From contig CBDCGC010000003.1 in the NCBI GenBank assembly GCA_965216585.1, positions 3,286,001 through 3,350,000 on the forward strand: 64,000 nucleotides of DNA, in the 5' to 3' direction. Below the pieces are notes generated by a model, which worked only from the letters and a program-made list of their open reading frames with translations, was not told the origin of the DNA and did no database searches. The position numbers were made by a program, and so were the translations under genes. This stretch comes from CADEER01 sp965216585 (lineage in GTDB: Bacteria > Desulfobacterota > Binatia > HRBIN30 > CADEER01). This document shows, in pieces, positions 53,543-63,594 of the stretch. How positions within the stretch are numbered: position 1 is the first letter of the stretch; each line of letters begins with the position of its first letter.

Positions 53543-54016
53543 CTAGGTCCGAGTGCCTCGTTGTTCCGCAGTTGCTCGCGCTTCGGCCAGGCCCTTGTCT
53601 TCGTTGCAGTTGGCCTGCGGAAGGGTCTCTTCCAAGGAGAGCCACTCGTCGAGATGGCTCTCGATCCCGAAATAGAACTGAGGACCTGCGAACGCTCCTG
53701 GGTCATCAAAGGTTCCGAGTGGGATATGTGCGTGGTCCGGCCCATAGGGAGGGACGACGTAACGGGTCATCACTGGGCTCCCGCACGCCTCGCAGAAGCT
53801 TCGCTCGAAGATCGCAGACGACTGATAGACCTTGGGTGAGCCACGGGTAAACCGAATTGCCTCTGTCCGAAACTGGATACCCATCCCAGCAGCAGCGCCG
53901 AACCATCTCTGACAGTTTCGGCACATGCACATGCTCCTGAGAGTGGGCTCCCCAATCGCTTGGTAGCGGATGGCGCCGCAGAGGCACCCTCCCGTGTGGA
54001 CCTGCTCGTCGCTCAT
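53543..54016 (-). CDS. GFA (CENP-V/glutathione-dependent formaldehyde-activating) family protein
   Basis: This 157-residue zinc protein starts at ATG 54016 with GGAGG 5 nt upstream. The GFA fold motif GGCLCGAIRYQA, CMCRNCQRWFGAAAG and FCEACGSPV supply zinc-binding cysteines. Longer frames reach 54136 but lack motifs. Most members of the family have no verified reaction. It is next to the IS256 transposase, and both read on the minus strand. Confidence 0.85.
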   Translation of the reverse strand: MSDEQVHTGGCLCGAIRYQAIGEPTLRSMCMCRNCQRWFGAAAGMGIQFRTEAIRFTRGSPKVYQSSAIFERSFCEACGSPVMTRYVVPPYGPDHAHIPLGTFDDPGAFAGPQFYFGIESHLDEWLSLEETLPQANCNEDKGLAEARATAEQRGTRT

Positions 54017-54166
54017 GCGGACCTCCGTTGGAACTGACTCCGGAGGAAGCCATAAAGTCGTCGGGATTGCCACAAGAGTTCCAAGTCGCACAAACCAACG
54101 TCCGCTTTCTTCCTCGGCTCCCAGCTTTCGACACACCTCCGGCGGGCCGCTCGGGATGGACTCCTC

Positions 54167-55426
54167 TCAGGCGGCCTCGCAACTTTCCCGTTCAACGCAG
54201 ACCCCGTCTCGGAAGACCGCCCCGGCCCGCGCCAGAGGCACGAGATGCGGGGCGTTTACGCGCCTCCACCTGCGCTCAGCCATGACGAGGAGCTGGAAGG
54301 CCATGAGCAGGCCCTTCTGGCGCGAGCCTGCGCCCTTGGTCACTCGCTGACGCAGTCGGACCGTGGCGAACGGCGACTCGATCACGTTGCCCGTGCGCAG
54401 GTGAACCCAGTGCTCGGCGGGGAAGTCGAAGAAGGCCAGCAGCTCGGCCTGGTCCCTGCGCAAGGACGCGACCGCCTTGGGGTACTTCGCGCCGTACTCG
54501 CGCTCGAAGCTGTCCACGGCGTCCTCGGCGGCCTGCCGAGTCTCGGCTCGCATGATCTCGTGGAGGGCGGCCTTGGCTCGTCCATGCAGGCGCTTTGGGA
54601 GCTTGTCGAGGACGTTCGCAATCCGGTGCACCCAGCACCGCTGCTCGCGGGTCTCGGGCCACACGTCGCGGAGCGCGGCCCAGAAGCCGAGTGCGCCATC
54701 GCCGACCGCTAGGACAGGAGCACGCATCCCCCGGCTCGCGAGGTCGCGAAGCACCGAGGCCCAACTCTCCGCGCTCTCCCGGTAACCATCCTCGATAGCG
54801 ATCAGTTCCTTCGTCCCGTCGGGTCGGACGCCGATCATGACGAGGGCGCAGAGGCGGTCTTCCTCCAAACGAATGCGGAAGTGGATGCCGTCGGCCCAGA
54901 CGTAGACGTAATCGCGGTCCGAGAGGTCGCGGCTGCGGAAGGCGGCGTAGTCCTCCTGCCACGCCGTCGTCATCCGGGTGATCGCCGTCGCCGAGAGGCC
55001 GGAGGCTTCCTCTCCGAGGAGCGCGGTGAGAGCAGGCTTGAAGTCGCCGGTCGAGAGTCCGCGGAGGTAGAGGATCGGGAGAACCTCGGAGACCTTCGGC
55101 GACCGCCGCATGTAGGGCGGGAGGATCGCGCTGCGGAAGCGGTGCCGCTCTCCCGACTCGTCGCGTCGTCGGTCATCGACACGAGGGGCACGGACCTCGA
55201 TGGTCCCCGATCCAAGCGTGACCTTCCTGGGCCGGGCCTTTCCGTTTCGGACCACGGTCGCCCGACCCGTCTCGTCGCGCACCTGGTGGCGCTCGATGTA
55301 GTCGGCGACCTCGGCTTCGAGAGCCTCGGTCAACATACGACGGGCACCCTCACGGGCGATCTCGTCTAGCGTGGGTCCGGTCAAGGTGAGATACGCTCGC
55401 GCTCGCTCCTCGTGTGCTGCTGCCAT
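54167..55426 (-). CDS. IS256-family transposase
   Basis: This 419-residue DDE transposase is complete. Asp in YVYVWADGIHF, Asp in AVGDGALGFWAALR and Glu in GNVIESPFATVRLRQR match the catalytic triad. CWVHRIANVLDKLPK is the typical C/H motif. A ribosome site GGAAGGAG lies 10 nt before ATG 55426. The frame is intact, so it could be active. Confidence 0.95.
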   Translation of the reverse strand: MAAAHEERARAYLTLTGPTLDEIAREGARRMLTEALEAEVADYIERHQVRDETGRATVVRNGKARPRKVTLGSGTIEVRAPRVDDRRRDESGERHRFRSAILPPYMRRSPKVSEVLPILYLRGLSTGDFKPALTALLGEEASGLSATAITRMTTAWQEDYAAFRSRDLSDRDYVYVWADGIHFRIRLEEDRLCALVMIGVRPDGTKELIAIEDGYRESAESWASVLRDLASRGMRAPVLAVGDGALGFWAALRDVWPETREQRCWVHRIANVLDKLPKRLHGRAKAALHEIMRAETRQAAEDAVDSFEREYGAKYPKAVASLRRDQAELLAFFDFPAEHWVHLRTGNVIESPFATVRLRQRVTKGAGSRQKGLLMAFQLLVMAERRWRRVNAPHLVPLARAGAVFRDGVCVERESCEAA

Positions 55427-55440
55427 CGTGTCGGTCTCCT
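54167..55440 (-). mobile_element. IS256-like insertion element (ends not resolved)
   Basis: The element is defined only by its transposase. I searched both flanks by eye for terminal inverted repeats and target duplications and found only weak, imperfect matches. The limits given are therefore those of the gene with its ribosome site. Confidence 0.45.
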
Positions 55441-55727
55441 TCCGTTGTGAGATTCAAGGCCCGGCCACCATCGGGTGGCTCAGGCCGTTCCACAACTTCG
55501 GGAGATACCTCGCGCAGCACGCCCTTCGGTGCTACAAGGAAGACCGCGTTGTTGACGCCGAAGTAGAAGGAAGCAGGGGACGGAGAAACCACCCGACGGT
55601 CACACCCCTCTGTCCCAGAACGCCACCTCGATCTGGCTGCCGCAGGCGACCAGGATCCAATGCACTCGCCAACCCGTCGCGCGCCATGTTTGACCGCCGG
55701 CCCGCTCTGTTGCGAGAGTGTTGGGGT
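55427..55727. other. Gap between IS256 transposase and lipoprotein gene
   Basis: No gene is supported here. Short frames on both strands have no ribosome site or family motifs. Part of this 300-bp stretch probably belongs to the insertion element's right end. Confidence 0.5.
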
Positions 55728-56201
55728 ATGTTTGGCAAGGAATCTTTGGTGGTCCCCAGAGCTGCTGCGAGTGCGCCGGTGATGGGGCTCGTTGCATGTG
55801 TTGCGTTCGCAGCATGTTCCGGAGTTGATGAAGTGAAGATCAGGGCAGAGTCGCTACGACCTCTCGCTGCGCAGTCCGAACCGTTGATCTACCTAACAGC
55901 TTCGCGCGAGAAAGAAGTGATTGCCACCCATCTGAGATCGGCGGGTTTTGCCATAGCTGAGCGTGTCGGGGATACGCCGTATGTGCTGCGAGTGACGTTG
56001 GGTATTCCGCATGGCTGGAAATCCTGCGGTGCGATGAGCGGCGTGAAGTTCGACCTTCGCCGAAAAAAGCGGTCGCTGGTTTTGGTCAGTGACCGCGGTT
56101 GGACCGGAACATGTCAGCCCAACGTACTGCGAGGCGCCAGCGAGCGTTTGATGCAGGAATTGCGCGCCATCGCGCCGCGCGATGAGGAGGTGAGCGAGTG
56201 A
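55728..56201 (+). CDS. Small lipoprotein of unknown function
   Basis: I do not recognise this product. ATG 55728 gives 157 residues with a signal peptide ending in lipobox FAAC. The mature part has alternating charged segments and two cysteines (KSCGAMSGV, GTCQPNV). It could be an outer-membrane lipoprotein. Its stop overlaps the next lipoprotein's GTG start, so the two are probably coupled. ATGs at 55686 and 55782 are alternatives. It lies 300 bp from the IS256 gene. Confidence 0.55.
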   Translation: MFGKESLVVPRAAASAPVMGLVACVAFAACSGVDEVKIRAESLRPLAAQSEPLIYLTASREKEVIATHLRSAGFAIAERVGDTPYVLRVTLGIPHGWKSCGAMSGVKFDLRRKKRSLVLVSDRGWTGTCQPNVLRGASERLMQELRAIAPRDEEVSE

Positions 56202-56887
56202 AACAATTTGCAATGATGGCGATCGTTGTTTGTTTCGGTAGCGGGTGTTTCTACACCATCCCCGGCAATCAGCTTCCACCTATCGATCCGACCGCAGGTG
56301 AGTTGAAGCCGGCCATCGAGCAGACCGTTGGCGATTTCTCCTTCACGCTCGAGGGGGGGAAGATGGTGACGTCGAACTTCATTGGCCGCCAACTGAACGC
56401 GGCTCTTCTCGAGGTATGGGTGGAGAACGGCTACATCGAGAGCGAGAAGTATGTGAAGTCGTCCAACTTTTCGGGGGATACCGACTACCAATTGACCCTT
56501 TCCGGTACTCAGTACGGCGAATCCAATGTTGTGGCTCAGTTCTTCAGTGGCTTGACGCTATACCTGCTTCCGTACTCAGTGAATCAGAAGCTCGATATCC
56601 AATATCTGTTGGAGGATACTGCGAGCGGTAAGAAGTACAGTGCCGCTGTTGAGGATTCCTACAAGGCCTGGGTTCAGCTGTTTCTCGTGTTTGCGCTTCC
56701 GGTCGCCCAGAACGGGGAGAACGAAACGAGGGAGAGAATGGCGAAACATCTGTATTCCCAGCTTTATGAACAAGGAGCCTTTCGCGACCGCGGAGTGGCG
56801 CCGATGCCGAGCGATGAAGTACTGGATTTTTCCCCGGAACAAGTCGAGGGTGACTCCACGATGGGTGGCGGTGGCGCCGTGCCGTAA
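56198..56887 (+). CDS. Lipoprotein of unknown function
   Basis: This 229-residue lipoprotein starts at GTG 56198 with GAGGAGG 8 nt upstream and has lipobox GSGC. Residues 40-150 alternate in a beta-like pattern (DTDYQLTLSGTQYGESNV), and a hydrophobic segment AWVQLFLVFALPVA lies near residue 165. The C-terminus is Gly-rich (MGGGGAVP). It overlaps the previous lipoprotein gene. No family is recognised. Confidence 0.6.
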   Translation: MKQFAMMAIVVCFGSGCFYTIPGNQLPPIDPTAGELKPAIEQTVGDFSFTLEGGKMVTSNFIGRQLNAALLEVWVENGYIESEKYVKSSNFSGDTDYQLTLSGTQYGESNVVAQFFSGLTLYLLPYSVNQKLDIQYLLEDTASGKKYSAAVEDSYKAWVQLFLVFALPVAQNGENETRERMAKHLYSQLYEQGAFRDRGVAPMPSDEVLDFSPEQVEGDSTMGGGGAVP

Positions 56888-57177
56888 GTGATTGGACGAG
56901 TTTTTCGACTCTCCGTTGCCGCATGACGCTTCCGCCTCCAGGAGCTCATCGGCCCCCATATTGGATATCAAGCAGACGAAGTAGGGGAGCGTGTGTACGC
57001 CGGGATGAGTCAGCCCGGCGCCGTCGGTGCCGCGACGAGCGACGAGGATTGATCGGTGTGCATTGACCAGCGCTGTAGTTGGCGTTGGCGAGAGTGAAAC
57101 GGACGCCAACCCGACTCGTGTACTCGCGGGCAGGTCCCCTTGTTTGATCCGTTACCTGATGCACACAGTCGAGACCA

Positions 57178-59457
57178 ATGCATTGGGTCTACCCGGATCG
57201 CTGGACGAGAGTCGCTCTCGAATACCCGCGCGCGGCCGCGCTGGTGATTGTCCTCATCACTGCCTGGGGTTTAATGGGTGTCGTGCGAATTGAATCGGCT
57301 GTCGGCTACCGCGCGTTTCTCGGCGAGCACCATCCGGTCATTCGCGAGCTCGACGACTTCGTCGGACGTTTCGGCGGCGGGCTGCCGCTTCTCGCGGTCT
57401 GGACTTGCGGATCGAACGAACCCTGCGCCGATGCTCTCGACGCGGTTTCGCTGAAAATGTCATACGACGTCGCCCGGCGCCTGATGGCCTCCGCGGTGGT
57501 GCGCGGTGTCGACTCGCCGGCGACGACAGCCATCCTGGCTCGACAGCCGCTCGGATTTCCGGCGATGCGCGTCATGGTCCGCGACGGGGTCATCGCCAAG
57601 GACATCGACGATCTGCGGCGCCAGGCTCTCGAGGACCCGAGCTGGCTGGGCCGCATCGTCTCTGCCGACGCCAAAACCGGTGCGCTGGTCGTACACCTCC
57701 GGGACTCGGCGAGCGCGACCGCCGTCGAGGTGTTTTCGAGACTTCGCGAAGCGGTGGCGCCGTACGAAGAGATCGGCTTCGACTACGCATTCGTCGGTGG
57801 TCCCGTCGAGTTCGTCGTTGCCGGAGCCGATCTCGAAGCGAACACGCGGCGCATCGTCCCGGTGATGGTCGGCCTGATCGCGATTGCGTTGTTGGTCTTG
57901 TTCGGCTCGCTGGCCGCCGCCGCCGTCGCCCTGCTGGCGGTCGGAATCGCGATCATCTGGACGCTCGGGTTGATGGGATGGCTCGGCTGGCCGCAAAACA
58001 GTCTGACGCAGATCCTACCTCCGCTCGTTCTGGTCATCGGCGTTTGCGACGCCATCCACCTGCTCGGCCGCTACGCTGCCCTCGATCGAACGTCCTCGCC
58101 GCCAGACGCAATCCGCCGTGCGGCGTCGGAGGTTGCCGCCGCCTGTTGGATGACCAGCGCGACCACCATCGCCGGCTTCGCCTCGCTCGCCACCAGCGGG
58201 CTCGAGAGCATCGCGAGGTTCGGTGTCGTCGCGGGCTTCGCCGTGGCCGCAGCGCTCGTGCTGACCTTCGTCGCGGTCCCCCTGCTGGTTTCTCGCATGC
58301 CGCGCTCGTGGTTCGTTCCGCACGGCTACGGAAGTGGTTGGCAACGCGCGCTCGCCGGCGTCGCCACGTTTGCGACCGGCAAGGGGAAAGCGTGGATTCT
58401 CGGCGCAGCACTCGGCGCCGCGGTCCTGGCTTCGCTCGGCCTGCGAGGGCTGCGCGTCGATGCGACGTTCGAAGATCTGTATGGCAAAGACAGCGACGTT
58501 GTTCGCTGGGTCGAGACGACGGCGCAGCGACTTCGCGCACCCGAGAGCATCGAGATCGAGTTGCGACCACCGCCTATGACCAGTGGCGTGCATGCCGCTG
58601 GTTTTGATGTCGCCAATCGAATCCAAGAATGGGCCAGTCATCGAAACGGGCTCGGACGCTCGCTGTCGGTGGTCGACGCGATGCGCCGCCTCAATGAGCT
58701 GCTCCACCGCGACGACCTGCCGCTCGATCCGGCCGGCGACGACAAGGGAAGGCCGTCATCGATCTACCGGCTCCTCCGCAATCGCGACCCCGGCGTGACC
58801 GACGAGTTGGTCGACTCTTCGCGCGGCTCGCTCAGAGTCAGCATCGAAACGACGAAACTACCACAGGAAGAGTTGCGGCAGTTGATCCTCGACGCGTCGA
58901 CCGAGATCGAGGCGACGCTTCCCGAAGGCTGGGCGGCGACACTCACCGGCCCGGCCATCGTCATCAGTCGAATGATCGACGCCATCCGCTCCACCCAGCT
59001 ACGCAGCTTTGTCCTGGCCGCGGTCGCGGTTTTTGCGATGGTCTCACTCTTCTTTCGATCGATCGCGTTCGGATTCATGGCCATGGTTCCAACCGCCTTA
59101 CCGGTCGTCGTGACCCTCGGCGCGATGGGGTGGCTCGGCATCCCGCTCGACATTGGCACCGCGATGGTCGCATCCGTCATCCTCGGGCTGGCCGTCGACG
59201 ACGCCATCCATCTGATCACCCGCTATGCCGAGGCGCGAAAGCGGGGAGGGAGCGCCCCCGAGGCGGCGCGAAGAGCCGTTCTGCATACCGGCCGTGCACT
59301 AGCCACGACCTCGCTTGCGCTGGCGATCGGATTCCTGACCCTCGGACTGTCGAGTTGGGACAGCATCGCAAGCTTCGGCGTCATCGCCGCCGTTTCCGTG
59401 CTCACCGCCCTGCTCGCCGCTCTTTTCGTCCTGCCGGCGATCGCATCCGGCCGCTGA
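57178..59457 (+). CDS. RND/MMPL-type inner-membrane transporter
   Basis: This is a 759-residue transporter with two copies of a six-helix SSD/MMPL domain (about residues 210-390 and 600-755). Each has a periplasmic loop region. Conserved VIGVCDAIHLLGRY and LGLAVDDAIHLITRY carry the proton-relay aspartates. Single-protein members of this type move lipids, hopanoids or siderophores; the cargo here is unknown. No adaptor or outer-membrane partner is adjacent. The 290-bp gap upstream holds nothing recognisable. Confidence 0.88.
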   Translation: MHWVYPDRWTRVALEYPRAAALVIVLITAWGLMGVVRIESAVGYRAFLGEHHPVIRELDDFVGRFGGGLPLLAVWTCGSNEPCADALDAVSLKMSYDVARRLMASAVVRGVDSPATTAILARQPLGFPAMRVMVRDGVIAKDIDDLRRQALEDPSWLGRIVSADAKTGALVVHLRDSASATAVEVFSRLREAVAPYEEIGFDYAFVGGPVEFVVAGADLEANTRRIVPVMVGLIAIALLVLFGSLAAAAVALLAVGIAIIWTLGLMGWLGWPQNSLTQILPPLVLVIGVCDAIHLLGRYAALDRTSSPPDAIRRAASEVAAACWMTSATTIAGFASLATSGLESIARFGVVAGFAVAAALVLTFVAVPLLVSRMPRSWFVPHGYGSGWQRALAGVATFATGKGKAWILGAALGAAVLASLGLRGLRVDATFEDLYGKDSDVVRWVETTAQRLRAPESIEIELRPPPMTSGVHAAGFDVANRIQEWASHRNGLGRSLSVVDAMRRLNELLHRDDLPLDPAGDDKGRPSSIYRLLRNRDPGVTDELVDSSRGSLRVSIETTKLPQEELRQLILDASTEIEATLPEGWAATLTGPAIVISRMIDAIRSTQLRSFVLAAVAVFAMVSLFFRSIAFGFMAMVPTALPVVVTLGAMGWLGIPLDIGTAMVASVILGLAVDDAIHLITRYAEARKRGGSAPEAARRAVLHTGRALATTSLALAIGFLTLGLSSWDSIASFGVIAAVSVLTALLAALFVLPAIASGR

Positions 59458-59615
59458 ACGAAACCCTGACACTTCCCCTCATGAGCCGCCTCGGGGCAAG
59501 GCGGACTCCTCACGAATCAAGGCCCGGTGTGCCGATCTTCGGCGATTTGCTCGTGCTATGGGATATGGGCCTTTGGAATTCCAACTTGCCTTCGAATGTG
59601 GACCAACGGGAGAGA

Positions 59616-60551
59616 ATGATGCACTTCGACAATCGAATCACTCGCATGCTCGGCGTCGAGATACCGATCGTGCAGGCGCCAATGGGGTGGATTGCGCGTT
59701 CGCAGCTCGCGGCTGCGGTAGCCAACAGCGGTGCCCTCGGAATGATCGAGACGTCGTCTGGCGAGCTCGACGCGATTCGCGAAGAGATCGCCGAGATGCG
59801 GTCGCTGACCGACAAGCCGTTTTGCGTCAACATCGCGCAGGCCTTCGTTCGCGATCCGAAGATCGTCGATTTCGTCATCGAGCAGGGCGTCAAAGTGGTG
59901 ACGACGTCGGCCGGCAGCCCAACGAAGTACACCAAGCCGCTCAAGCAAGCTGGCTTGACCGTCTTTCACGTCGTGCCGACGCTGCGCGCGGCGCTCAAAG
60001 CGGTCGACGCCGGTGTCGACGGCCTGGTGGTCGAGGGCGGCGAGGGTGGCGGCTTCAAGAACCCGCGCGACGTCTCGACGATGGTATTGTTGCCGCTGGT
60101 TCGTTCCAAGGTCGACGTGCCGATCATCGCCGCCGGCGGCATCTGTGACGGTGCATCGATGGCGGCGGCATTCGCCCTCGGCGCTGAGGGTGTGCAGATG
60201 GGGACGCGGATGGTCTCGGCCGCCGAGAGCCCGATCCACGACAATTGGAAGCAGGCGATCGTCGATGCGGCGGAGACCGGCACGGTCATGCTCAAACCGG
60301 AAGGCGGGCCGGCGTTGCGCGCGCTGCGCACCGAACGCACCGACCGTCTCGAGGCCGGCGAGGGCAACGCCATGCTGGCCCTCGCCGAGGGCCAGCGCCA
60401 GGTCTACTTCGAGGGCGATCTCGAGGCCGGCGTCGCCTTGTCCGGCCAGGTCGCCGGCCGCATCGAGGCAGTGATTCCAGTGTCCGAAATCATCGCCTCG
60501 ACCGTGCGCGAGTTTGCCGCGACCATCGACCGCCTGAGCAAGGCGACGTAG
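59616..60551 (+). CDS. Nitronate monooxygenase (NPD/2-nitropropane dioxygenase family)
   Basis: This 311-residue FMN enzyme is of TIM-barrel type. It has VQAPMGWIARSQLAAAVANS near the N-terminus, VVEGGEGGGFKNPRDVST (FMN-binding Gly-rich loop) and PIIAAGGICDGASMAAAFALGA. GGGAG lies 6 nt before ATG 59619; ATG 59616 is also possible. Some relatives are FabK-like enoyl reductases, so the substrate is uncertain. The frame upstream to 59130 overlaps the transporter gene. Confidence 0.9.
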   Translation: MMHFDNRITRMLGVEIPIVQAPMGWIARSQLAAAVANSGALGMIETSSGELDAIREEIAEMRSLTDKPFCVNIAQAFVRDPKIVDFVIEQGVKVVTTSAGSPTKYTKPLKQAGLTVFHVVPTLRAALKAVDAGVDGLVVEGGEGGGFKNPRDVSTMVLLPLVRSKVDVPIIAAGGICDGASMAAAFALGAEGVQMGTRMVSAAESPIHDNWKQAIVDAAETGTVMLKPEGGPALRALRTERTDRLEAGEGNAMLALAEGQRQVYFEGDLEAGVALSGQVAGRIEAVIPVSEIIASTVREFAATIDRLSKAT

Positions 60552-60655
60552 GGAACGTGGCGAGCGATGCGGGCCATATGCGAGACCACCGAGCCGAGGG
60601 TGCGATTCCGGCAGGATGTTGACATAGCATTACTCCATCCAGTATCTGCGATCTC

Positions 60656-60955
60656 ATGCGCAGTCGTGGACGAGAAGTGCTGACGCGCGCGCTGGTGACG
60701 GTTCTCACCTGCGCGGTGCTCGGTGCACCGCTGGTTGGTATTGCGCACGCAGTCGATCACCACGGCGCCGCCGAGTCGGTCGACTGCGGGACCTGTCAGT
60801 GGTCCAAGAACGTTACCGGCACCGTGGTCGAGGTACCGGCGCTGTCGTTTGTCGCGATCACAGAGGTGGCTCCCGTCACCGTGGTAACGGAGCCCGATCT
60901 CCGTCTGCGGGTTTCCGAGCTCCACACCCGCGGCCCGCCCTCCACCCGCGTCTAA
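60656..60955 (+). CDS. Small exported protein (DUF2946-like)
   Basis: This 99-residue protein has a signal peptide (ALVTVLTCAVLGAPLVGIAHA). A short mature part carries DHHGAAESVDCGTCQW and ends in a RGPPSTRV tail. The H/C pattern and RGPP end resemble small DUF2946-type proteins linked to metal handling, but the match is by eye only. No operon partner is evident. Confidence 0.5.
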   Translation: MRSRGREVLTRALVTVLTCAVLGAPLVGIAHAVDHHGAAESVDCGTCQWSKNVTGTVVEVPALSFVAITEVAPVTVVTEPDLRLRVSELHTRGPPSTRV

Positions 60956-61118
60956 GAGGCGCTGCGTCAGCAGGGAGAGGGAGGCGTCGGAATGCGCTCG
61001 CCGTCCGGTGACGGCCGAGGATCGTCCCGCGCCGGAGAACCTCCCGGCAGCAAGCAGTAGAGCCCCTCTCGGAATGTGCCCTTCGCGGCGGTCGGTATCC
61101 CAAGGAAGGATAAGGAAG

Positions 61119-62939
61119 ATGAGCACGGAGAATGTAGCGTCGGCGGGGAAGTCTGATTCACTTGATCTCGACATCGAAGCGATGCGCGAAAAGTACCGCA
61201 TCGAACGTGAGAAGCGTTTGCGCTCGGACGGCAACACTCAGTACGTCGAGGTCGGCGGCGAGCTGGCGTACTTTGCCGCCGACCCGTGGGTCGAGCAGAA
61301 GGTCGAACGCGCGCCTTTGAGCGACGATGTCGATGTCGTTGTGATTGGCGGCGGCTTCGGCGGCCTCCTCGCCGGGGCACGCCTGCGGCAACTCGGCGTC
61401 GAAGGGATCCGCGTAATCGAAAAGGGCGGCGACTTCGGCGGCACTTGGTACTGGAACCGCTATCCAGGTATCGCCTGCGACATCGAGTCGTACGTCTATC
61501 TGCCGCTGCTTGAAGAGATCGGCTATGTTCCGGCCGAGAAGTACAGCTGCGGCGCCGAGATTCTTGCTCACTGCAAAGCGATCGCCGACAAGTTCGATCT
61601 CTATCGCGATGTTTGCTTCCAGACCGAGGCGACCGAGCTGCGCTGGGACGAAGAGGCCAGGCGCTGGATCGTTGCGACCAACCGTGGCGACGCTATGCGG
61701 GCGCGCTTCGTCTGCCTGGCCAACGGCTTCCTGCAGAAGCCGAAGCTGCCCGGGATCCCCGGCATCGAGAAGTTCACTGGCAAGGCGTTTCACACTAGTC
61801 GCTGGGACTACGACTACACCGGCGGCGACGCGAACGGTAACCTGACCAGCCTACGCGGCATACGAATCGGGCTGATCGGTACCGGTGCTTCGGCGGTGCA
61901 GTGCGTGCCCCATCTCGGCGCGGCGGCTGAACATCTCTACGTGTTTCAGCGCACTCCGTCGTCGGTCGATGTACGAGCCAACCGGCCCACCGATCCGCAA
62001 TGGAAGGCAGCCCTCGAGCCGGGCTGGCACAAAGAACGGGTCGACAACTTCCAGATTCTGACCGCCGGCGGTTACGCGGAGGAGGACCTGGTCGACGACG
62101 GCTGGACCGACATCACCAAGAAGCTGTTGTCGATGATTCTTGCCGAGGAGAATCCCAACCTGTCGCCGGAGGCCCTGGCAAAGTCCGTCGAGACCGCGGA
62201 TTTCCTCAAAATGGAGCAGATCCGCGGGCGCGTCGAAGCGCTGATCGACGACCCGGCAACCGCCGAAGCGCTGAAGCCCTATTACCGCCAGTTCTGCAAG
62301 CGGCCGTGCTTTCACGACGAGTATCTGCAGACGTTCAATCGTGAGAACGTCACCCTGGTCGATACCAGTGGCAAAGGGGTCGAGCGCATCACCGAGAAGG
62401 GGGTGGTGGTTGACGGCGTGGAGTACGAGATCGATTGTCTGATCTACGCCACCGGCTTCGAGGTCGGCACCGACTACGCGAGACGTGCCGGATACCAGTT
62501 GTTTGGTCGCAACGGAACGACGCTGACGGAAAAATGGAGTGACGGAGCGCGGACGCTGCACGGAATTCACATCCACGGTTTCCCCAACTGCTTCATGATG
62601 AGCATGGCGCAGACGGGGTTCACCGTGAACTTCCCCTACATCATCGACTTGCAGGCACAGCACATCGCGTATGTCGTGCAGCGCGCCCTTGAAGGGAAAG
62701 CGACTCGCGTCGAGGTGACCGAGGATGCCGAGTCGGCTTGGGTCGACGAGGTGGTGGCGCGTTCCGACCGTACGATTGAGTTCGCCGAGAACTGCACCCC
62801 CGGCTACTACAACAACGAGGGCAGGCCCGACCGTATCGGGCGTCAGAACGGATTCTACTTCGGCGAGCCGACGGAGTTCGCCGACATCCTGGCAAGCTGG
62901 CGCGAGGCCGGCGACATGAAGGGCCTCGACGCGAAGTAG
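61119..62939 (+). CDS. Flavin-binding Baeyer-Villiger-type monooxygenase
   Basis: ATG 61119 gives 606 residues; AAGGAAGGA lies 8 nt upstream. Two Rossmann motifs bind FAD (VVIGGGFGGLLAG) and NADPH (IGLIGTGASAVQCV). The Baeyer-Villiger fingerprint FTGKAFHTSRWDYDYTGG is present. Such enzymes insert oxygen beside ketones, including cyclic, alkyl and steroid ketones. The frame is open from 61008 but that part is not family-like. A cupin gene follows 42 bp later. Confidence 0.92.
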   Translation: MSTENVASAGKSDSLDLDIEAMREKYRIEREKRLRSDGNTQYVEVGGELAYFAADPWVEQKVERAPLSDDVDVVVIGGGFGGLLAGARLRQLGVEGIRVIEKGGDFGGTWYWNRYPGIACDIESYVYLPLLEEIGYVPAEKYSCGAEILAHCKAIADKFDLYRDVCFQTEATELRWDEEARRWIVATNRGDAMRARFVCLANGFLQKPKLPGIPGIEKFTGKAFHTSRWDYDYTGGDANGNLTSLRGIRIGLIGTGASAVQCVPHLGAAAEHLYVFQRTPSSVDVRANRPTDPQWKAALEPGWHKERVDNFQILTAGGYAEEDLVDDGWTDITKKLLSMILAEENPNLSPEALAKSVETADFLKMEQIRGRVEALIDDPATAEALKPYYRQFCKRPCFHDEYLQTFNRENVTLVDTSGKGVERITEKGVVVDGVEYEIDCLIYATGFEVGTDYARRAGYQLFGRNGTTLTEKWSDGARTLHGIHIHGFPNCFMMSMAQTGFTVNFPYIIDLQAQHIAYVVQRALEGKATRVEVTEDAESAWVDEVVARSDRTIEFAENCTPGYYNNEGRPDRIGRQNGFYFGEPTEFADILASWREAGDMKGLDAK

Positions 62940-62981
62940 AATCGAGCAGGGCTTCGTGCCCGGTTGGGAGGAGAATCAACG

Positions 62982-63458
62982 ATGAATGAACTTCTGGACT
63001 TCGACCGCTATCGCTGGCGCGAGGTGGCAGGCGAAGACGAGTCGCCGATCCTCATCCACCACGACTACACGATCCTCGGCTACGATCTGGCGGCCGGTAC
63101 TCTCGACATGCTCGTACGCTGGGGAGAGGACGGCGGTCACTGCCCAATCCACCGTCACACCTCGACGACGACAGTTCTGGTAGTCGCAGGAGAACAACAC
63201 CTCTGGGATCTGCGCCCTGATGGATCCCGCTGCGAGCCGCGCGTACGGCGGGTCGGAGACTACGCCCTCACCGTAGGGGAGGTGATGCCCCATCTCGAAC
63301 GGGGTGGCGAACGCGGTGGCGTCGCGTTTTTCGGCAACCACTCCACCGACGGAAAGCTCTACGAAATTCTCGACGACGAGATGAACCTGGTAATGGACGT
63401 CACCATGGGACTCTTGGTCGAGGACTGGAAGGAAAACGCCAAACCGGCCGGAGCATAG
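62982..63458 (+). CDS. Cupin-domain protein
   Basis: From ATG 62982 (GGAGGAG about 9 nt upstream) the product is 158 residues. A cupin barrel is suggested by CPIHRHTSTTTVLVVAGEQH (histidines and glutamate in the metal motif order) and HLERGGERGGVAFFG. The fold is consistent with a dioxygenase or a small-molecule sensor. It probably shares a transcript with the monooxygenase. The substrate is unknown. Confidence 0.75.
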   Translation: MNELLDFDRYRWREVAGEDESPILIHHDYTILGYDLAAGTLDMLVRWGEDGGHCPIHRHTSTTTVLVVAGEQHLWDLRPDGSRCEPRVRRVGDYALTVGEVMPHLERGGERGGVAFFGNHSTDGKLYEILDDEMNLVMDVTMGLLVEDWKENAKPAGA

Positions 63459-63594
63459 CTGATGCAGATCGACGACCCAGCTGCCGCCGTCCGAGGTGAG
63501 GCAGCCTCCCGTCGATTGTGGACGTCAAAAAATGTCTCACACCGGCCTTGGCTTCGGAACGGGTGTCGTCTAAGGCTTTGAGAACCCTCGGTAT

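Noticed and set aside
54100..55590. Terminal inverted repeats of the IS256 element
   Set aside because: The best pairing by eye (near 54140 against near 55515) matched only 11 of 18 bases and no target duplication was visible.
57027..57177. Short gene between the lipoprotein and transporter genes
   Set aside because: The frame lacks a ribosome site and overlaps the transporter start. No motif was found.
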